This document shows, one piece after another, positions 26,201-38,363 of a stretch of 64,000 nucleotides of DNA. The stretch's first letter is position 1. Every line of letters starts with the position of its first letter. Source of the stretch: Aristolochia californica (taxonomy: Eukaryota > Streptophyta > Magnoliopsida > Piperales > Aristolochiaceae). The stretch is taken from contig JARWKL010000008.1 of the NCBI GenBank assembly GCA_029961685.1, positions 15,161,981 to 15,225,980 of the forward strand, given 5' to 3'. Both the position numbers and the translations under genes were made by a program. The notes beneath the pieces were generated by a model that did no database searches, was not told the origin of the DNA, and was given only the letters and a program-made list of their open reading frames with translations.

Positions 26201-26440
26201 ATCTAAAATGGAAATGCACAATGTACAAATGTAGAGAGAGATACTTCCCAAAAGTGTTTATAATTTTTAGGGATTGTAAACTCTTTTTAGTTGTTATATA
26301 TCAAGTTTGGCAATCGTTGGGAAAAGGAGGAGACGGGGGATTTTTAACTAAGTGTTGACTCCCAATTCATAACTCATTCCTTACAAAAAAAGCCAGTTAC
26401 GGATGATTAATCACTTTAAAAAATCATCTATGATCGTTAG
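23200..26440. repeat. Type A monomers of the GGAGTTAATAA kind
   Basis: Anchors are at 23208, 23874, 24547, 25203 and 25869. Most units share CATTCGTGGAGTTAATAA (23363, 24032, 24700, with a GAGGAGTTGATAA variant near 25359) and many read CATACATCTAAAATTTTC, having lost AAACTC. The unit ending at 25203 lacks about 16 bp near 25180 (TTTACTTGTTATTCTC). Neighbouring units resemble one another more than distant ones, but a strict multimer period was not resolved by eye. Confidence 0.75.
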
Positions 26441-29400
26441 GTCAGCTTTATGTAAATGGGTAAAATAATGGCTTGTTTGACTCGAGTAAATACGCCACCG
26501 CACGTTCACTTGAGAATTTAATGTTATTCTCTTTAAAAGGTTTGGATCCATAGGTCATTTGCATCTTTAACATGTATTAATAATGCATATCCATTTATTT
26601 AAACTGGTGTGGAAAAATCTCTTTCTAAAAAAATACCGAGCTAATAGGATTGATACAGTGGAATTTCCCAAACTTGGATAGCAAAATTTTTGTGTTCATT
26701 GGCGGTGACTGAATAAATTTAATTTAATTACAATTTTTTATTTCTTTAAATTCTTTCCATACATAAACTCTAAAATTTTCATTTTGTTGTGATCTATTTG
26801 CCTTTTATATCTTTTTTTGATTACGAGATGATGGGAAAGTGAAACTTCAAGTTTATATTTAAGAAAAAACTATACATCTAAAATGGATTTGCACAATGCA
26901 AAAATGTAGAGAGAGATAATTCCAAAAACTTTTTATAATTTTTAGGGATTGTGAACTCCTTTTAGTTTTTACTTATCAAGTTCGGCAATCGTTGGGAAAA
27001 GGGGGAGGCGGGGAATTTTTAACCGAGTGTTGACTCCCAATCCATAACTCATTCCTCACAAAAATATTGCTCGTTACGCAAGATAAGTCACTTTAAAATC
27101 ATCTATGATCATTAGGTCATCTTTATGTAAATGGGTAAAATAATGGCTTGTTTGACTCAGGTAAATATACCACCGCACGTTTACTTGAGAATGTATTGTC
27201 GTTCTCTTTAAAAGTTTTGTATCCATAGGTCATATGCATCTTTAACATGTTTCAAGAATGCATATCCATTTATTTAAGCATGTGTAGAAAAATCTCTTTC
27301 TAAAAAAATACTGAACTAATAGGGATGATCTAGTGGAATTTCCCAAACTTGGATAGCAAACTTTTTGTGTTCATTTGTGGAGTTAATAAATTTTTTTATT
27401 AATATTTTTTTATTACTTTAAATTCTTTCCACACATCTAAAATTTTACTTTTATTGTGATCTATTTGCCTTTTATCTCCTTTTTTGTTTACGAGATGATG
27501 GGAAAGTGAAAACTGAATTTTATATTTAAGAAAAAAGTGTACATCTAAAATCGATATGCACAATGCACAAATGTAGAGAGAGATAATTCCAAAAACTGTT
27601 TTTAATTTTTAGGGACAATCAACTCTTTTTAGTTTTTAAATATCAAGTTCGGCAATCGTTGGGAAAAGAGGAAGGCGGGGAATTTTTAACTGAGTGTTAA
27701 CTCCCAATCCATAACTCATTCCTTACAAAAATATTGCCCATTACGCATGATAAATCACTTTAAAATCATCTATGATTGTTAGGTCAGCTTTATGTAAATG
27801 GGTAAAATAATGGCTTGTTTGACTCGGGTAAATATACCACCTCACGTTCACTTGAGAATTTAATGTTATTCTCTATAAAAGGTTTGTATCCATAGGTCAT
27901 TTGCATCTTTAACATGTTTGAAGAATGCATATCCATTTATTTAAACATGTGTAGAAAAATCTCTTTCTAAAAAAGTACCGAGCTAATAGGGTTGATCTAG
28001 TGGAATTTCCCAAACTTGGATAGCAAAATTTTTGTGTTCATTCGTGGAGTTAATAAATTTTATTTTCTTACATTTTTTTATAGCTTTAAATTCTTTCCAT
28101 ACAACTAAAATTTTCATTTCATTGGGATCTATTTGCCTTTTATCTCCGTTTTTTTTACGAGATGATGGGAAAGTGAAAACTAAAGTTTATAATTAAGAAA
28201 AAAGAACACATCTAAAATGGATATGCACAATGCACAAATGTAGAGAGAGATAATTCCAAAAAGTGTTTTTAATTTTTAAGGATTATAAACTCTTTTTAGT
28301 TTTTATATATCAAGTTCGGCAATCGTTGGGAAAAGGGGGAGGTGGGGGATTTTTAATTGAGTGTTGACTCCCAATCCATAACTCGTTCCTTACAAAAATA
28401 TAGCCCGTTATGCTGGATAAATCACTTTAAAATCATCTATGATCGTTAGGTCAGCTTTATGTAAATGGGTAAAATAATGGCTTGTTTGACTCAAGTAAAT
28501 ACACCACCGCACGTTCACTTGAGAATTTAATGTTATTCTCTTTAAAAGGTTTGGATCCATAGGTCATTTGCATCTTCAACATGTATTAAGAATGCATATC
28601 CATTTATTTAAACTTGTGTGGAAAAATCTCTTTCTAAAAAAATACCGAGCTAATAGGATTGATATAGTGGAATTTCCCAAACTTGGATAGCAAAATTTTT
28701 GTGTTCATTGGCGGTGACTGAATAAATTTAATTTAATTAAAATTTTTTATTTCTTTAAATTCTTTCCCTACATAAACTCTAAAATTTTCATTTTGTTGTG
28801 ATCTATTTGCTTTTATATCTTTTTTTGATTACGAGATGATGGGAAAGTGAAAACTCAAGTTTATATTTAAGAAAAAACTATACATCTATAATGGATTTGC
28901 ACAATGCACAAATGTAGAGAGAGATAATTCCAAAAACTTTTTATAATTTTTAGGGATTGTGAACTCCTTTTAGTTTTTACATATTAAGTTCGGCAATCGT
29001 TGGGAAAAGGGGGAGGCGGGGGATTTTTAGACGAGTGTTGACTTCCAATCCATAACTCATTCCTTACAAAAATATTGCTCGTTACGCATGATAAGTCACT
29101 TTAAAATCATCTATGATCGTTAGGTCAGCTTTGTGTAAATGGGTAAAATAATGGCTTGTTTGACTCGGGTAAATATACCACCGCACGTTTACTTGAGAAT
29201 TTATTGTCGTTCTCTTTCAAAGTTTTGTATCCATAGGTCATATGCATCTTTAACATGTTTCAAGAATGCATATCCATTTATTTAAGCATGTGTAGAAAAA
29301 TCTCTTTCTAAAAAAATACTGAGCTAATAGGGATGATCTAGTCGAATTTCCCAAACTTGGATAGCAAAATTTTTGTGTTCATTTGTGGAGTTAATAAATT

Positions 29401-30560
29401 TTTTTATTAACATTTTTTTATTACTTTAAATTCTTTCCACACATCTAAAATTTTACCTTTATTGTGAACTATTTGCCTTTTATCTCCATTTTTGTTTACG
29501 AGATGATGGGAAAGTGAAAACTGAAGTTTATATTTAAGAAAAAAGTGTACATCTAAAATCGATATGCACAATGCACAAATGTAGAGAGAGATAATTCCAA
29601 AAACTGTCTTTAATTTTTAGGGACTGTCAACTCTTTTTAGTTTTTAAATATCAAGTTCGGCAATCGTTGGGAAAAGAGGGAGGCAGGGAATTTTTAACTG
29701 AGTGTTAACTCTCAATCCATAACTCATTCCTTACAAAAATATTGCCCATTACGCATGATAAATCACTTTAAAATCATCTATGATTGTTAGGTCAGCTTTA
29801 TGTAAATGGGTAAAATAATGGCTTGTTTGACTGGGGTAAATATGCCACCTCACGTTCACTTGAGAATTTAATGTTATTCTCTATAAAAGATTTGTATCCA
29901 TAGGTCATTTGCATCTTTAACATGTTTGAAGAATGCAGATCCATTTATTTAAACATGTGTAGAAAAATCTCTTTCTAAAAAAGTACCGAGCTAATAGGGT
30001 TGATCTAGTGGAATTTCCCAAACTTGGATAGCAAAATTTTTGTGTTCATTCGTGGAGTTAATAAATTTTATTTTCTTACATTTTCTATAGCTTTAAATTC
30101 TTTCCATACATCTAAAATTTTCATTTCATTGGGATCTATTTGCCTTTTATCTCCATTTTTTTTACGAGATGATGGGAAAGTGAAAACTAAAGTTTATAAT
30201 TAAGAAAAAAGAACACATCTAAAATGGATATGCACAATGCACAAATGTAGAGAGAGATAATTCCAAAAAGTGTTTTTAATTTTTAAGGATTATAAACTCT
30301 TTTTAGTTTTTATATATCAAGTTCAGAAATCGTTAGGACAAGGGGGAGGCGGGGGATTTTTAACTGAGTGTTGACTCCCAATCCATAACTCATTCCTTAC
30401 AAAAATATTGCCCGTTACGCATGATAAATCACTTTAAAATCATCTATGATCGTTAGGTCTGCTTTATGAAAAAAGTGTAAAATAATGGCTTGTTTGACTC
30501 AAGTAAATACACCACCGCACGTACACTTGAGAATTTAATGTTATTCTCTTTAAAAGGTTT
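26440..30560. repeat. Trimer higher-order repeat, ~2008-bp period
   Basis: Anchors 26544, 27229 and 27886 are repeated as 28553, 29227 and 29894, and a partial third copy starts at 30561. Diagnostic pairs: AACATGTATTAATAATGC at 26573 and AACATGTATTAAGAATGC near 28580; GGCGGTGACTGAATAAATTT at about 26700 and 28708; TTTAAGCATGTGTAG at about 27272 and 29280; CATTTCATTGGGATC at about 28114 and 30122; AAAGAACACATCT at about 28200 and 30208. Identity is roughly 97% by eye. Similarity weakens after about 30330, where GTTCAGAAATCGTTAGG appears, as in the unit near 24975. Confidence 0.88.
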
Positions 30561-30589
30561 GGATCCATAGGTCATTTTCATCTTTAACA

Positions 30590-31780
30590 TGTATGAAGAA
30601 TGCATATGCATTTATTTAAACTTGTGTAGAAAAATCTCTTTCTAGAGAAATACTGAGCTAATAGGGTTGATCTAGTGGAATTTCCCAAACTTGGGTAGCC
30701 AAATTTTTGTGTTCATTTGTGGTGAGTGAATAAATTTTATGTACTTACATTTATTATTGCTTTAAATTCTTTCCATACACAAACTCTAAAATTTTCATTT
30801 TGTATTGATCTATTTGCCTTTTATCTCTTTTTTTGTTTACGAGATGATGGGAAAGTGAAAACTCAAGTTTATATTTAAGAATAAAGTATACATCTAAAAT
30901 GGATATGCACAATGCACGAAAGTAGAGAGAGATAATTCCAAAAAGTGTGTATAATTTTTAGGGATTGTAAACTCTTTTTTGTTTTTATATATCAACTTCA
31001 GCAATCCTTAGGAAAAGGGGGAGGCGGGGGATTTTTAACTGAGTGTTGACTCCCAATTCATAACTCATTCCTTACAAAAAAAACCCCGTTACGCATGATA
31101 AATCACTTTAAAATCATCTATAATAGTTAGGTCAGCTTTATGTAAATGGGTAGAATAATGGCTTGTTTGACTCGGGTAAATATCCCACCGCACGTTCACT
31201 GGAGAATTTAATGTTATTCTGTTTAAAAGGTTTGGAACCATAGGTCATTTGCATCTTTAACATTTTTCAAGAATGCATATGCATTTATTTAAACTTGTGT
31301 AGAAAAATCTCTTTCTAGAGAAATACTGAGCTAATAGGGTTGATCTAGTGGAATTTCCCAAACTTGGGTAGCCAAATTTTTGTGTTCATTTGTGGTGAGT
31401 GAATAAATTTTATGTACTTACATTTATTATTGCTTTAAATTCTTTCCATACACAAACTCTAAAATTTTCATTTTGTATTGATCTATTTGCCTTTTATCTC
31501 TTTTTTTGTTTACGAGATGATGGGAAAGTGAAAACTCAAGTTTATATTTAAGAATAAAGTATACATCTAAAATGGATATGCACAATGCACGAAAGTAGAG
31601 AGAGATAATTCCAAAAAGTGTGTATAATTTTTAGGGATTGTAAACTCTTTTTTGTTTTTATATATCAACTTCAGCAATCCTTAGGAAAAGAGGGAGGCGG
31701 GGGATTTTTAACTGAGTGTTGACTCCCAATTCATAACTCATTCCTTACAAAAAAACCCCATTACGCATGATAAATAATTT
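30590..31780. repeat. Near-identical tandem monomer duplication, 673-bp offset
   Basis: The sequence from about 30595 recurs from about 31268 at an offset of 673 bp and stays essentially identical for roughly 420 bp; the first difference I noticed is GGGGGAGG against GAGGGAGG in the G-rich block. Shared rare variants are TGCATATGCATTTATT, TCTAGAGAAATACTGAGC, CTTGGGTAGCCAAATT, TTGTATTGATC, AAGAATAAAG and CACGAAAGTAGAG. The match continues to about 31080/31755 before diverging. It is the youngest duplication visible in the window. Confidence 0.92.
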
Positions 31781-32363
31781 TAAAATCATTTATGATCGTT
31801 AGGTCAGCTTTATGTAAAGGGTAAAATAATGGCTTGTTTGACTCGGGTAAATATCCCACCGCACGTTCACTGGAGAATTTAATGTTATTCTCTTTAAAAG
31901 GTTTCGATCCATAGGTCATTTACATCTTTAACATGTTTCATGAGTGCATATCCGTTTATTTAAACATGTGTAAAAAAATCTCTTTCTAAAAAAATACAAG
32001 ATAACATGGTTAATCTAGTGGAATTTCCCAAACATCGATACCAAAATTTTTGTGTTCATTCGTGGAGTTAATCAATTTTATTTACTTTGATTTTTTTATT
32101 GCTTTAAATTCTTTCCATAAATAAACTCTAAAATTTTCATTTTGTTGTGATCTATTTGCCATTTATCTCTTTTTTTGTTTACGACATGATGGGAAAGTGA
32201 AAGATCAAGTTTATATTTAAGAAAAAAGTATACATCTAAAATGGATATGCACAATGCACAAATGTAGAGAGTGATAATTCCAAGAAGTGTTTATAATTTT
32301 TAGGGATTGTAAACTCTTTTTAGTTTTTATATATCAAGTTCGGCAATCGTTGGGAAAAGAGGC

Positions 32364-32391
32364 GGGGGGGGGGGGGGGGGGTGTGGGGGGG
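32364..32391 (+). repeat. Poly-G expansion (G18 plus G7)
   Basis: The monomer's G-rich block is replaced by 18 consecutive G (32364-32381), then TGT and seven G (32385-32391), preceded by GGGAAAAGAGGC. The spacing between anchors 31905 and 32597 is 692 bp, one of the two longest in the window. Such a run can fold as a G-quadruplex. Homopolymer length is also error-prone in sequencing, so the exact count is uncertain. Confidence 0.9.
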
Positions 32392-35057
32392 CGATTTTTA
32401 ACTGAGTGTTGACTTCCAATACATAACTCATTCCTTACAAAAAAAAGCCCGTTACGCATGATAAATCACTTTAAAATCATCTATCATCATTAGGAAAGCT
32501 TTACGTAAACGGGTAAAATAATGGCTTATTTGACTCGGGTAAATATCCCACCGCAAGAACACTTGAGAATTTAATGTTATTCTCTTTAAAAGGTTTCGAT
32601 CCATAGGTCATTTGCATCTTTAACATGTTTCAAGAGTGCATATCCGTTTATTTAAACATGTGTAGAAAAATCTCTTTCTAAAAAAATACCTAGCTAATAG
32701 GGTTAATCTAGTGGAATTTCCCAAACTTGGATACCAAAACTTTTGTGTTCATTCATGGAGTTAATAAATTTTATTTACTTTCATTTTTTATTGCTTTAAA
32801 TTCTTTCCTTACATAAACTCTAAAATTTTTATTTTGTTGTGATCTATTTGCCATTTATCTCCTTTTTTGTTTACGAGATGACGAGAAAAGTGAAAACTGA
32901 AGTTTATATTTAAGAAAAAAATACACATCTAAAATGGATATGCACAATGCACAAATATAGAGAGAGATAATTCCAAAAAGTGCTTATAATTTTTAGGGAT
33001 TGTAAACTCTTTTTAGTTTTTATATATCAAGTTCGGCAATCGTTGTGAAAAAGGGGGAGGTGGGGGAATTTTAACTGAGTGTTGACTCCCAATCCATAAC
33101 TCATTCCTTACAAAAATATAGTCCGTTACGCCTGATAAATCACATTAAAATCATCTGTAATCGTTAGGTGAGCTTTATGTAAATGGGTAAAATATTGGCT
33201 TGTTTAACTCGGGTAAATATCCCACCGCACGTTCACTTGAGAATTTAATGTTATTTTTTTTAAAAGTTTGGATCCTTAGGTCGTTTGCATCTTTAACCTG
33301 TTTTCAAGATTGCGTATCCATTTATTTAAACATGTGTAGAAAAATCTCTTTCTAAAAAAATACGGAGCTAATAGGGTTGATCTAGTGGAATTTCCCAAAC
33401 TTGGAGAGCAAAATTTTGTGTTGATTTGAGTGAGTGAATAAATTTTATTTACTTACATTTTTTTTATTGCTTTAAATTTTTTCCATACATGAACTCTAAA
33501 ATTTTCATTTTTTTTTATCTATTTCCCTTTTATCTCTTTTTTTGTTTGTGAAATGATGGAAAAGTGAAAACTCAAGTTTATGTTTAAGAAAAAAGTATAC
33601 ATCTAAAATGGAGATGCACAATGCACAAATGTAGAGAGAGATAATTCCAAAAAGTGTTTATAATTTTTAGGGATTGTAAACTCTTTTTAGTTTTTATATA
33701 TCAAGTTCGGCAGTCGTTGGGAAAAGGGGGAGGCAGGGGATTTTTAACTAAGTGTTGACTCGCAATTCATAACTCATTCCTCACAAAAAAAGCCTGTTAC
33801 GCATGATAAATCACTTTAAAATCATCTATGTTCGTTAGGTAAGCTTTAGGTAAACGGGTAAAATAATGGCTTGTTTGACTCGGGTAAATATCCCACCACA
33901 CGTTCACTTGAGAATTTAATGTTATTCTCTTTAAAAGGTTTCGATCCATAGGTCATTTGCATCTCTAACATGTTTCAAGAGTACATACCCGTTTATTTAA
34001 ACATGTGTAGAAAAATCTCTTTCTAAAAAAATAACGAGCTAAAAGGGTTAATCTAGTGGAATTTCCCAATGTTGGATAGCAAAATTTTTGTGTTGATTTG
34101 TGGTGATTAAAAAAAATTTATTTACTTACATTAAATTTTTATTGCTTAAAATTCTTTCCTTACATAAACTCTAAAATTTTCTTTTTGTTGTGATCTATTT
34201 GCCTTTTATCTCTTTTTTTGTTTACGAGATGTTGGGAAAGTGAAAATTGAAGTTTATATTTAAGAAAAAAGTACACATCTAAAATGGGTATGCACAATGC
34301 ACAAATGTAGAGAGAGACAATTCAAAAAAGTGTTTATAATTTTGTAAACTCTTTTTAGTTTTTATATATCAAGTTCGGCAATTGTTGGAAAAAGGGGGAG
34401 GCGAGGGATTTTTAATTGAGTGTTGACTCCCAATCCATAACTCATTCTTTACAAAAATATAGACTGTTACACATGATAAATCACTTTAAAATCATCTATG
34501 ATCGTTGGGTCAGCTTTATGTAAATGGGTAAAATAATGGCTTGTTTGACTCGGGTATATATCCCACCGCACGTTCATTGGAGAATTTAATATTATTATTT
34601 TTAAAAGGTTTCGATCCATAGGTCATTTGCATCTTTAACATGTTTCATGAGTGCATATCAGTTTATTTAAACATGTGTAAAAAATCTCTTTCTAAAAAAA
34701 TACCGAGCTAATAGGGTTAATCTAGTGGAATTTCCTAAACTTCGATACCAAAAATTTTGTGTTCATTCGTGGAGTTAATAAATTTTATTTACTTTCATTT
34801 TTTTATTGCTTTAAATTCTTTCCATAAATAAACTCTAAAATTTTTATTTTGTTGTGATCTATTTGTCATTTATCTCTTTTTTGTTTACGACATGATGGGA
34901 AAGTGAAAAATCAAGTCTATATTTAAGAAAAAAGTATAGATCTAAAATGGATATGCACAATGCACAAATGTAGAGAGAGATAATTCCAAGAAGTGTTTAT
35001 AATTTTTAGGGATTGTAAACTCTTTTTTGTTTTTATATATCAAGTTCAGCAATCGTT

Positions 35058-35087
35058 GGGAAAAGGGGGGAGGGGGGGGTGCGGGGG
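35058..35087 (+). repeat. Canonical G-quadruplex motif in the satellite G block
   Basis: Four G runs occur in 30 bases: G3 at 35058-35060, G6 at 35065-35070, G8 at 35072-35079 and G5 at 35083-35087, with loops of 4, 1 and 3 bases. This satisfies the usual four-run rule, which the ordinary unit (three runs of at least three G plus GG) does not quite meet. It lies at the out-of-register junction described for 31780-35100. Confidence 0.88.
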
Positions 35088-35639
35088 ATTTTTAACGAAG
35101 TGTTGACTCCCAATCCATAACTCATTCCTTACAAAAATATAGCCCATTACGCTTGATAAATCACAATAAAATCATCTATAATCGTTAGGTCAGCTTTTTG
35201 TAAATGGGTAAAATATTGGTTTGTTTGACTTGGCTAAATATCCCACCACACGTTCACTTGAGAATTTAATGTTATTTTCTTTAAAAGGTTTGGATCCTTA
35301 GGTCCTTTGCATCTTTAACTTGTTTCAAGAATGCGTATACATATATTTAAACATGTGTAGAAAAATCTCTTTCTAAAAAAATACCGAGCTATTAGGTTGA
35401 TCTAGTGGAATTTCCCAAACTTGGAGAGCAAAATTTTGTGTTCATTTGTGGTGAGTGAATAAATTTTATTTACTTAAATTTTTTTATTGCTTTAAATTCT
35501 TTCCATAAATAAACTCTAAAATTTTCATTTTCTTTCGTTCTATTTGCCTTTTATCTCTTTTTTTGTTTACGAAATGATGGAAAAGTGAAAACTCAAGTTT
35601 ATGTTTAAGAAAAAAGTATACATCTAAAATGGATATGCA

Positions 35640-36466
35640 CAATGCACAAATGTAGAGAGAGATAATTCAAAAAAGTGATTGTAGTGCATAGGGATTGTAA
35701 ACTCTTTTTAGTTTTTATATATCTGGTTCTGCAATTGTCTGTAAAAGGGGGAAGCGAGGGACTTTTACCTGAGTGTTGACTCCCAATCCATAAGTCATTC
35801 CTAACAAAAATATAGCCCGTTACACATGATAAATCACTTTACTATCATCTATGATCGTTAGGTTAGCTTTCTTTAAATGGGCAAAATAATGGTTTGCTTG
35901 ATTTGGGTAAAAATCCCAACGCACATTCACTTTAGAATTTAATGTTTTTCTCTTTAAAAGGTTTGGATCCATAGGTCATTTGCATCTTGAACATGTTTCA
36001 AGCATGCATATCCATTTTTTAAAAGTTGTGTAGAAAAATCTCTTTCTTATAAAATTCTGAGCTATTAGGGTTGAACAAGTGGAAATTCCCAAACTTGGAT
36101 AACAAAACTTTTGTGTTCATTAGTGTTGTTTGAATAAATTTTCTTTACTTCATTTGTTCATTGCTTTAAATTATTTCCATATATAAACTCTAAAATTTTC
36201 ATTTTGTTGTGATCTATTTGGCTTTTATCTCATTTTTTTAGTTTATGAGCTGTAGGGAAAGTGAAAACTCAAGTTTTGATTTAAGAAAAAAGTATACATC
36301 GGTAATGGAAATGCACAATGCACAACTTTAGAGAGAGATAATTCCAAAAAGAGTTTGTAATTTTTAGGGATTAAACTCTTTTTAGTTTTTATATGTCAGG
36401 TTCTGCAATCATTTGAAAAAGGGGGAGGTAGGGGATTTTAACTGAGAGTTGACTCCCAATCCATAA
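35640..36466. repeat. Type B patch inside type A (duplicate of 38344-39170)
   Basis: From about 35660 to 36466 the sequence matches about 38364-39170 at a constant offset of 2704 bp (four monomers). Shared rare variants are GTAGTGCATAGGG, TTTACCTGAGTG, CTTTACTATCATC, TTAGGTTAGCTTTCTTT, GGTTTGCTTGATTTGGG, TTTAAAAGTTGTGTAG, GTGTTGTTTGAATAAA and CATTTGAAAAAGGGGGAGG. It includes one whole anchor (35965). Left of about 35640 and right of 36466 the sequence is type A. The right edge falls just after the G block, between GAGAGTTGACTC (B-like) and CATAACTCATTCC (A-like). Confidence 0.85.
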
Positions 36467-37450
36467 CTCATTCCGTACAAAAATATAGACCGTTATGCAT
36501 GATAAATCACTTTAAAATCATCTATGATCGTTAGGTCAGCTTTATGTAAATGGGTAAAATAATGGCTTGTTTGACTCGGGTAAATATCCCACCACATGTT
36601 CACTTGAGAACTTAATGTTATTCTCTTTAAAAGGTTTGTATCCATAGGTCATTTGCATGTTTAACATGTTTCAAGAATGCATATCCATTTATTTAAACAT
36701 GTGTAGAAAAATCTCTTTCTAAATAAATATCGGGCTAATAGGGCAGATCTAGTGGAATTTCCCAAACTTGGATACGAAAATTTTTGTGTTTGTTTGTGGT
36801 GATTAAAAAAAAATTATTTGCATACAATTTTTTATATCTTTAAATTCTTTCCATACATAAACTCTAAAATTTTTATTTTGTTGTAATCTATTTGCCTTTT
36901 ATCTCTTTTTTTGTTTACGACATGATGGGAAAGTGAAAACTCAAGTTTATATTTAAGAAAAAAGTATACATCTAAAATGGATATGCACAATGCACAAATG
37001 TAGGGAGAGATAATTGCAAAAAAGTGCTTATAATTTTTAGGGATTGTAAACTCTTTTTAGTATTTATATATCAAGTTCGGCAATCGTTGGGAAAAGGGGG
37101 AGGAAGGGGATTTTTAATTGAGTGTTGACTCCCAACCATAACTCATTCCTTTAAAAAATTTAGCCTGTTACGCATGATAAATCACTTTAAAATCATCTAT
37201 GATCGTTAGGTCAGCTTTATGTAAATGGCTTGTTTGACTCGGGTGAATATGCCACCGCACGTTCACTTGAGAATTTGATGTTATTCTCTTTAAAAGGTTT
37301 GGATCCATAGGTCATTTGCATCTCTAACATGTTTCAAGCATGCATATCCATTTATTTAAATATGTTTACAAAAATCTCTTTCTAAAAAATATCGAGCTAA
37401 TTGGGTTGATCTAGTGGAATTTCCCAAACTTGGATAGCAAAATTTTTGTG
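36467..37450. repeat. Last type A segment before subfamily B
   Basis: Type A markers return: AAATGGGTAAAATAATGG, CCATTTATTTAAACATG, CTTTCTAAATAAATATCGGGC, GTTTATATTTAAG and TCAAGTTCGGCAATCGTTGG. Anchors are at 36638 and 37301. The second unit is short (663 bp) because GGTAAAATAAT is missing near 37220. At about 37450 the sequence changes to TTTTCTTTACTGACATTTG and remains type B. Confidence 0.8.
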
Positions 37451-38214
37451 TTCTTTTGTGGTGAGTGAATAAATTTTCTTTACTGACATTTGTTTATTGC
37501 TTCAAATTTGTTCGATACATAAACTCTAAAATTTTCATTTTGTTGTGATCTTTTTGCCTTTTATCTTTTTTTTTTGTTTACGAGATGAAGGGAAAGTGAA
37601 AACTCAAGTTTTTATTTAATAAAAAAGTTTACATCTAAAATGAAAATTAATAATTCACAAATGTGGAGAGAGATAATTCCAAAAAGTGTCCATAAGTTTT
37701 TGGGATTGTAAACTCTTTTTTGTTTTTATATATCAGGTTCTGTAATCGTCTGTAAAGGGGGAGGCGGGGGATTTTTAATCGAGTGTTGACTCCCAATCCA
37801 TAAGTCATTCCTTTAAAAAATATAGCTAGTTACGCATGATAAATCACTTTATAATCATATGTGATCGTTAGGTCAGGTTTTTGTAAATGGGCAAAACAAT
37901 GGCTTGTTAGACTCGGGTAAATATCTCACCTTACGTCCACTTGAGAATTTAATGTTATTCTCTTTAAAATGTTTGGATCAATAGGTCATTTGCATCTTGA
38001 ACATGTTTCATGCATGCATATCCATTTTTTAAAACATGTGGAGAAAAATCTCTTTCTTATAAAATTCCAAGCTATTAGGGTTGAACTAGTGGAATTTCCC
38101 ATACTTGGATAACAAAACTTTTGTGTTCATTTGTGGTGTGTGAATAAATTATCTTCACTTACATTTGTTTATTGCTTAAAATTTTTTCCATACACAAACT
38201 CTAAAATTTTCATT

Positions 38215-38252
38215 TTGTTGTGATCTATTTACCTTGTTGTGATCTATTTACC
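38215..38252. repeat. 19-bp tandem duplication inside a monomer
   Basis: The 19-base word TTGTTGTGATCTATTTACC occurs twice in direct succession, at 38215-38233 and 38234-38252. It is the main cause of the longest anchor spacing in the window (694 bp between 37975 and 38669). A replication-slippage origin is likely. Confidence 0.93.
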
Positions 38253-38363
38253 TTTTATCTCTTTTTTTTGTTTACGAGATGAAGGGAAAGAGAAAACTCA
38301 AGTTTTGATTTATGAAAAAATTCACATCTAAAATGTAAATGCACAATGCACAAATGTAGAGCG

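Larger units (their letters stand above)
31780..35100. repeat. Type A tetramer-like repeat with poly-G expansions
   Basis: Anchors are at 31905, 32597, 33270, 33942 and 34612. The unit from 31905 recurs at 34612 (offset 2707): TTTCATGAGTGCATATC, GTGTAAAAAAATCTC-like, CCATAAATAAACTC (32115, 34822), CGACATGATGGG (32183, 34890) and TTCCAAGAAGTG (32278, 34985). Both copies have an enlarged G block (32364 and 35065). After the second G block the sequence instead follows the unit at about 33060-33420 (CATTAAAATCATCTGTAATCG-like, AAAATATTGG, TTGGAGAGCAAAATTTTGTG), so the copies are joined out of register there. Confidence 0.82.
1..35640. repeat. Satellite subfamily A region
   Basis: Units here carry a shared set of variants: AAATGGGTAAAATAATGG, ACCGAGCTAATAGGGTTGAT, TTGGATAGCAAAATTTTTG, CCATTTATTTAAACATG, CAAGTTTATATTTAAG, AATGGATATGCAC, AAGTGTTTATAATTTTT, TCAAGTTCGGCAATCGTTGG and CATAACTCATTCC. 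They distinguish this stretch from subfamily B on the right. About 53 anchors fall in this part. The right limit is where the sequence switches abruptly to B-type variants between about 35620 and 35660. Confidence 0.88.
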
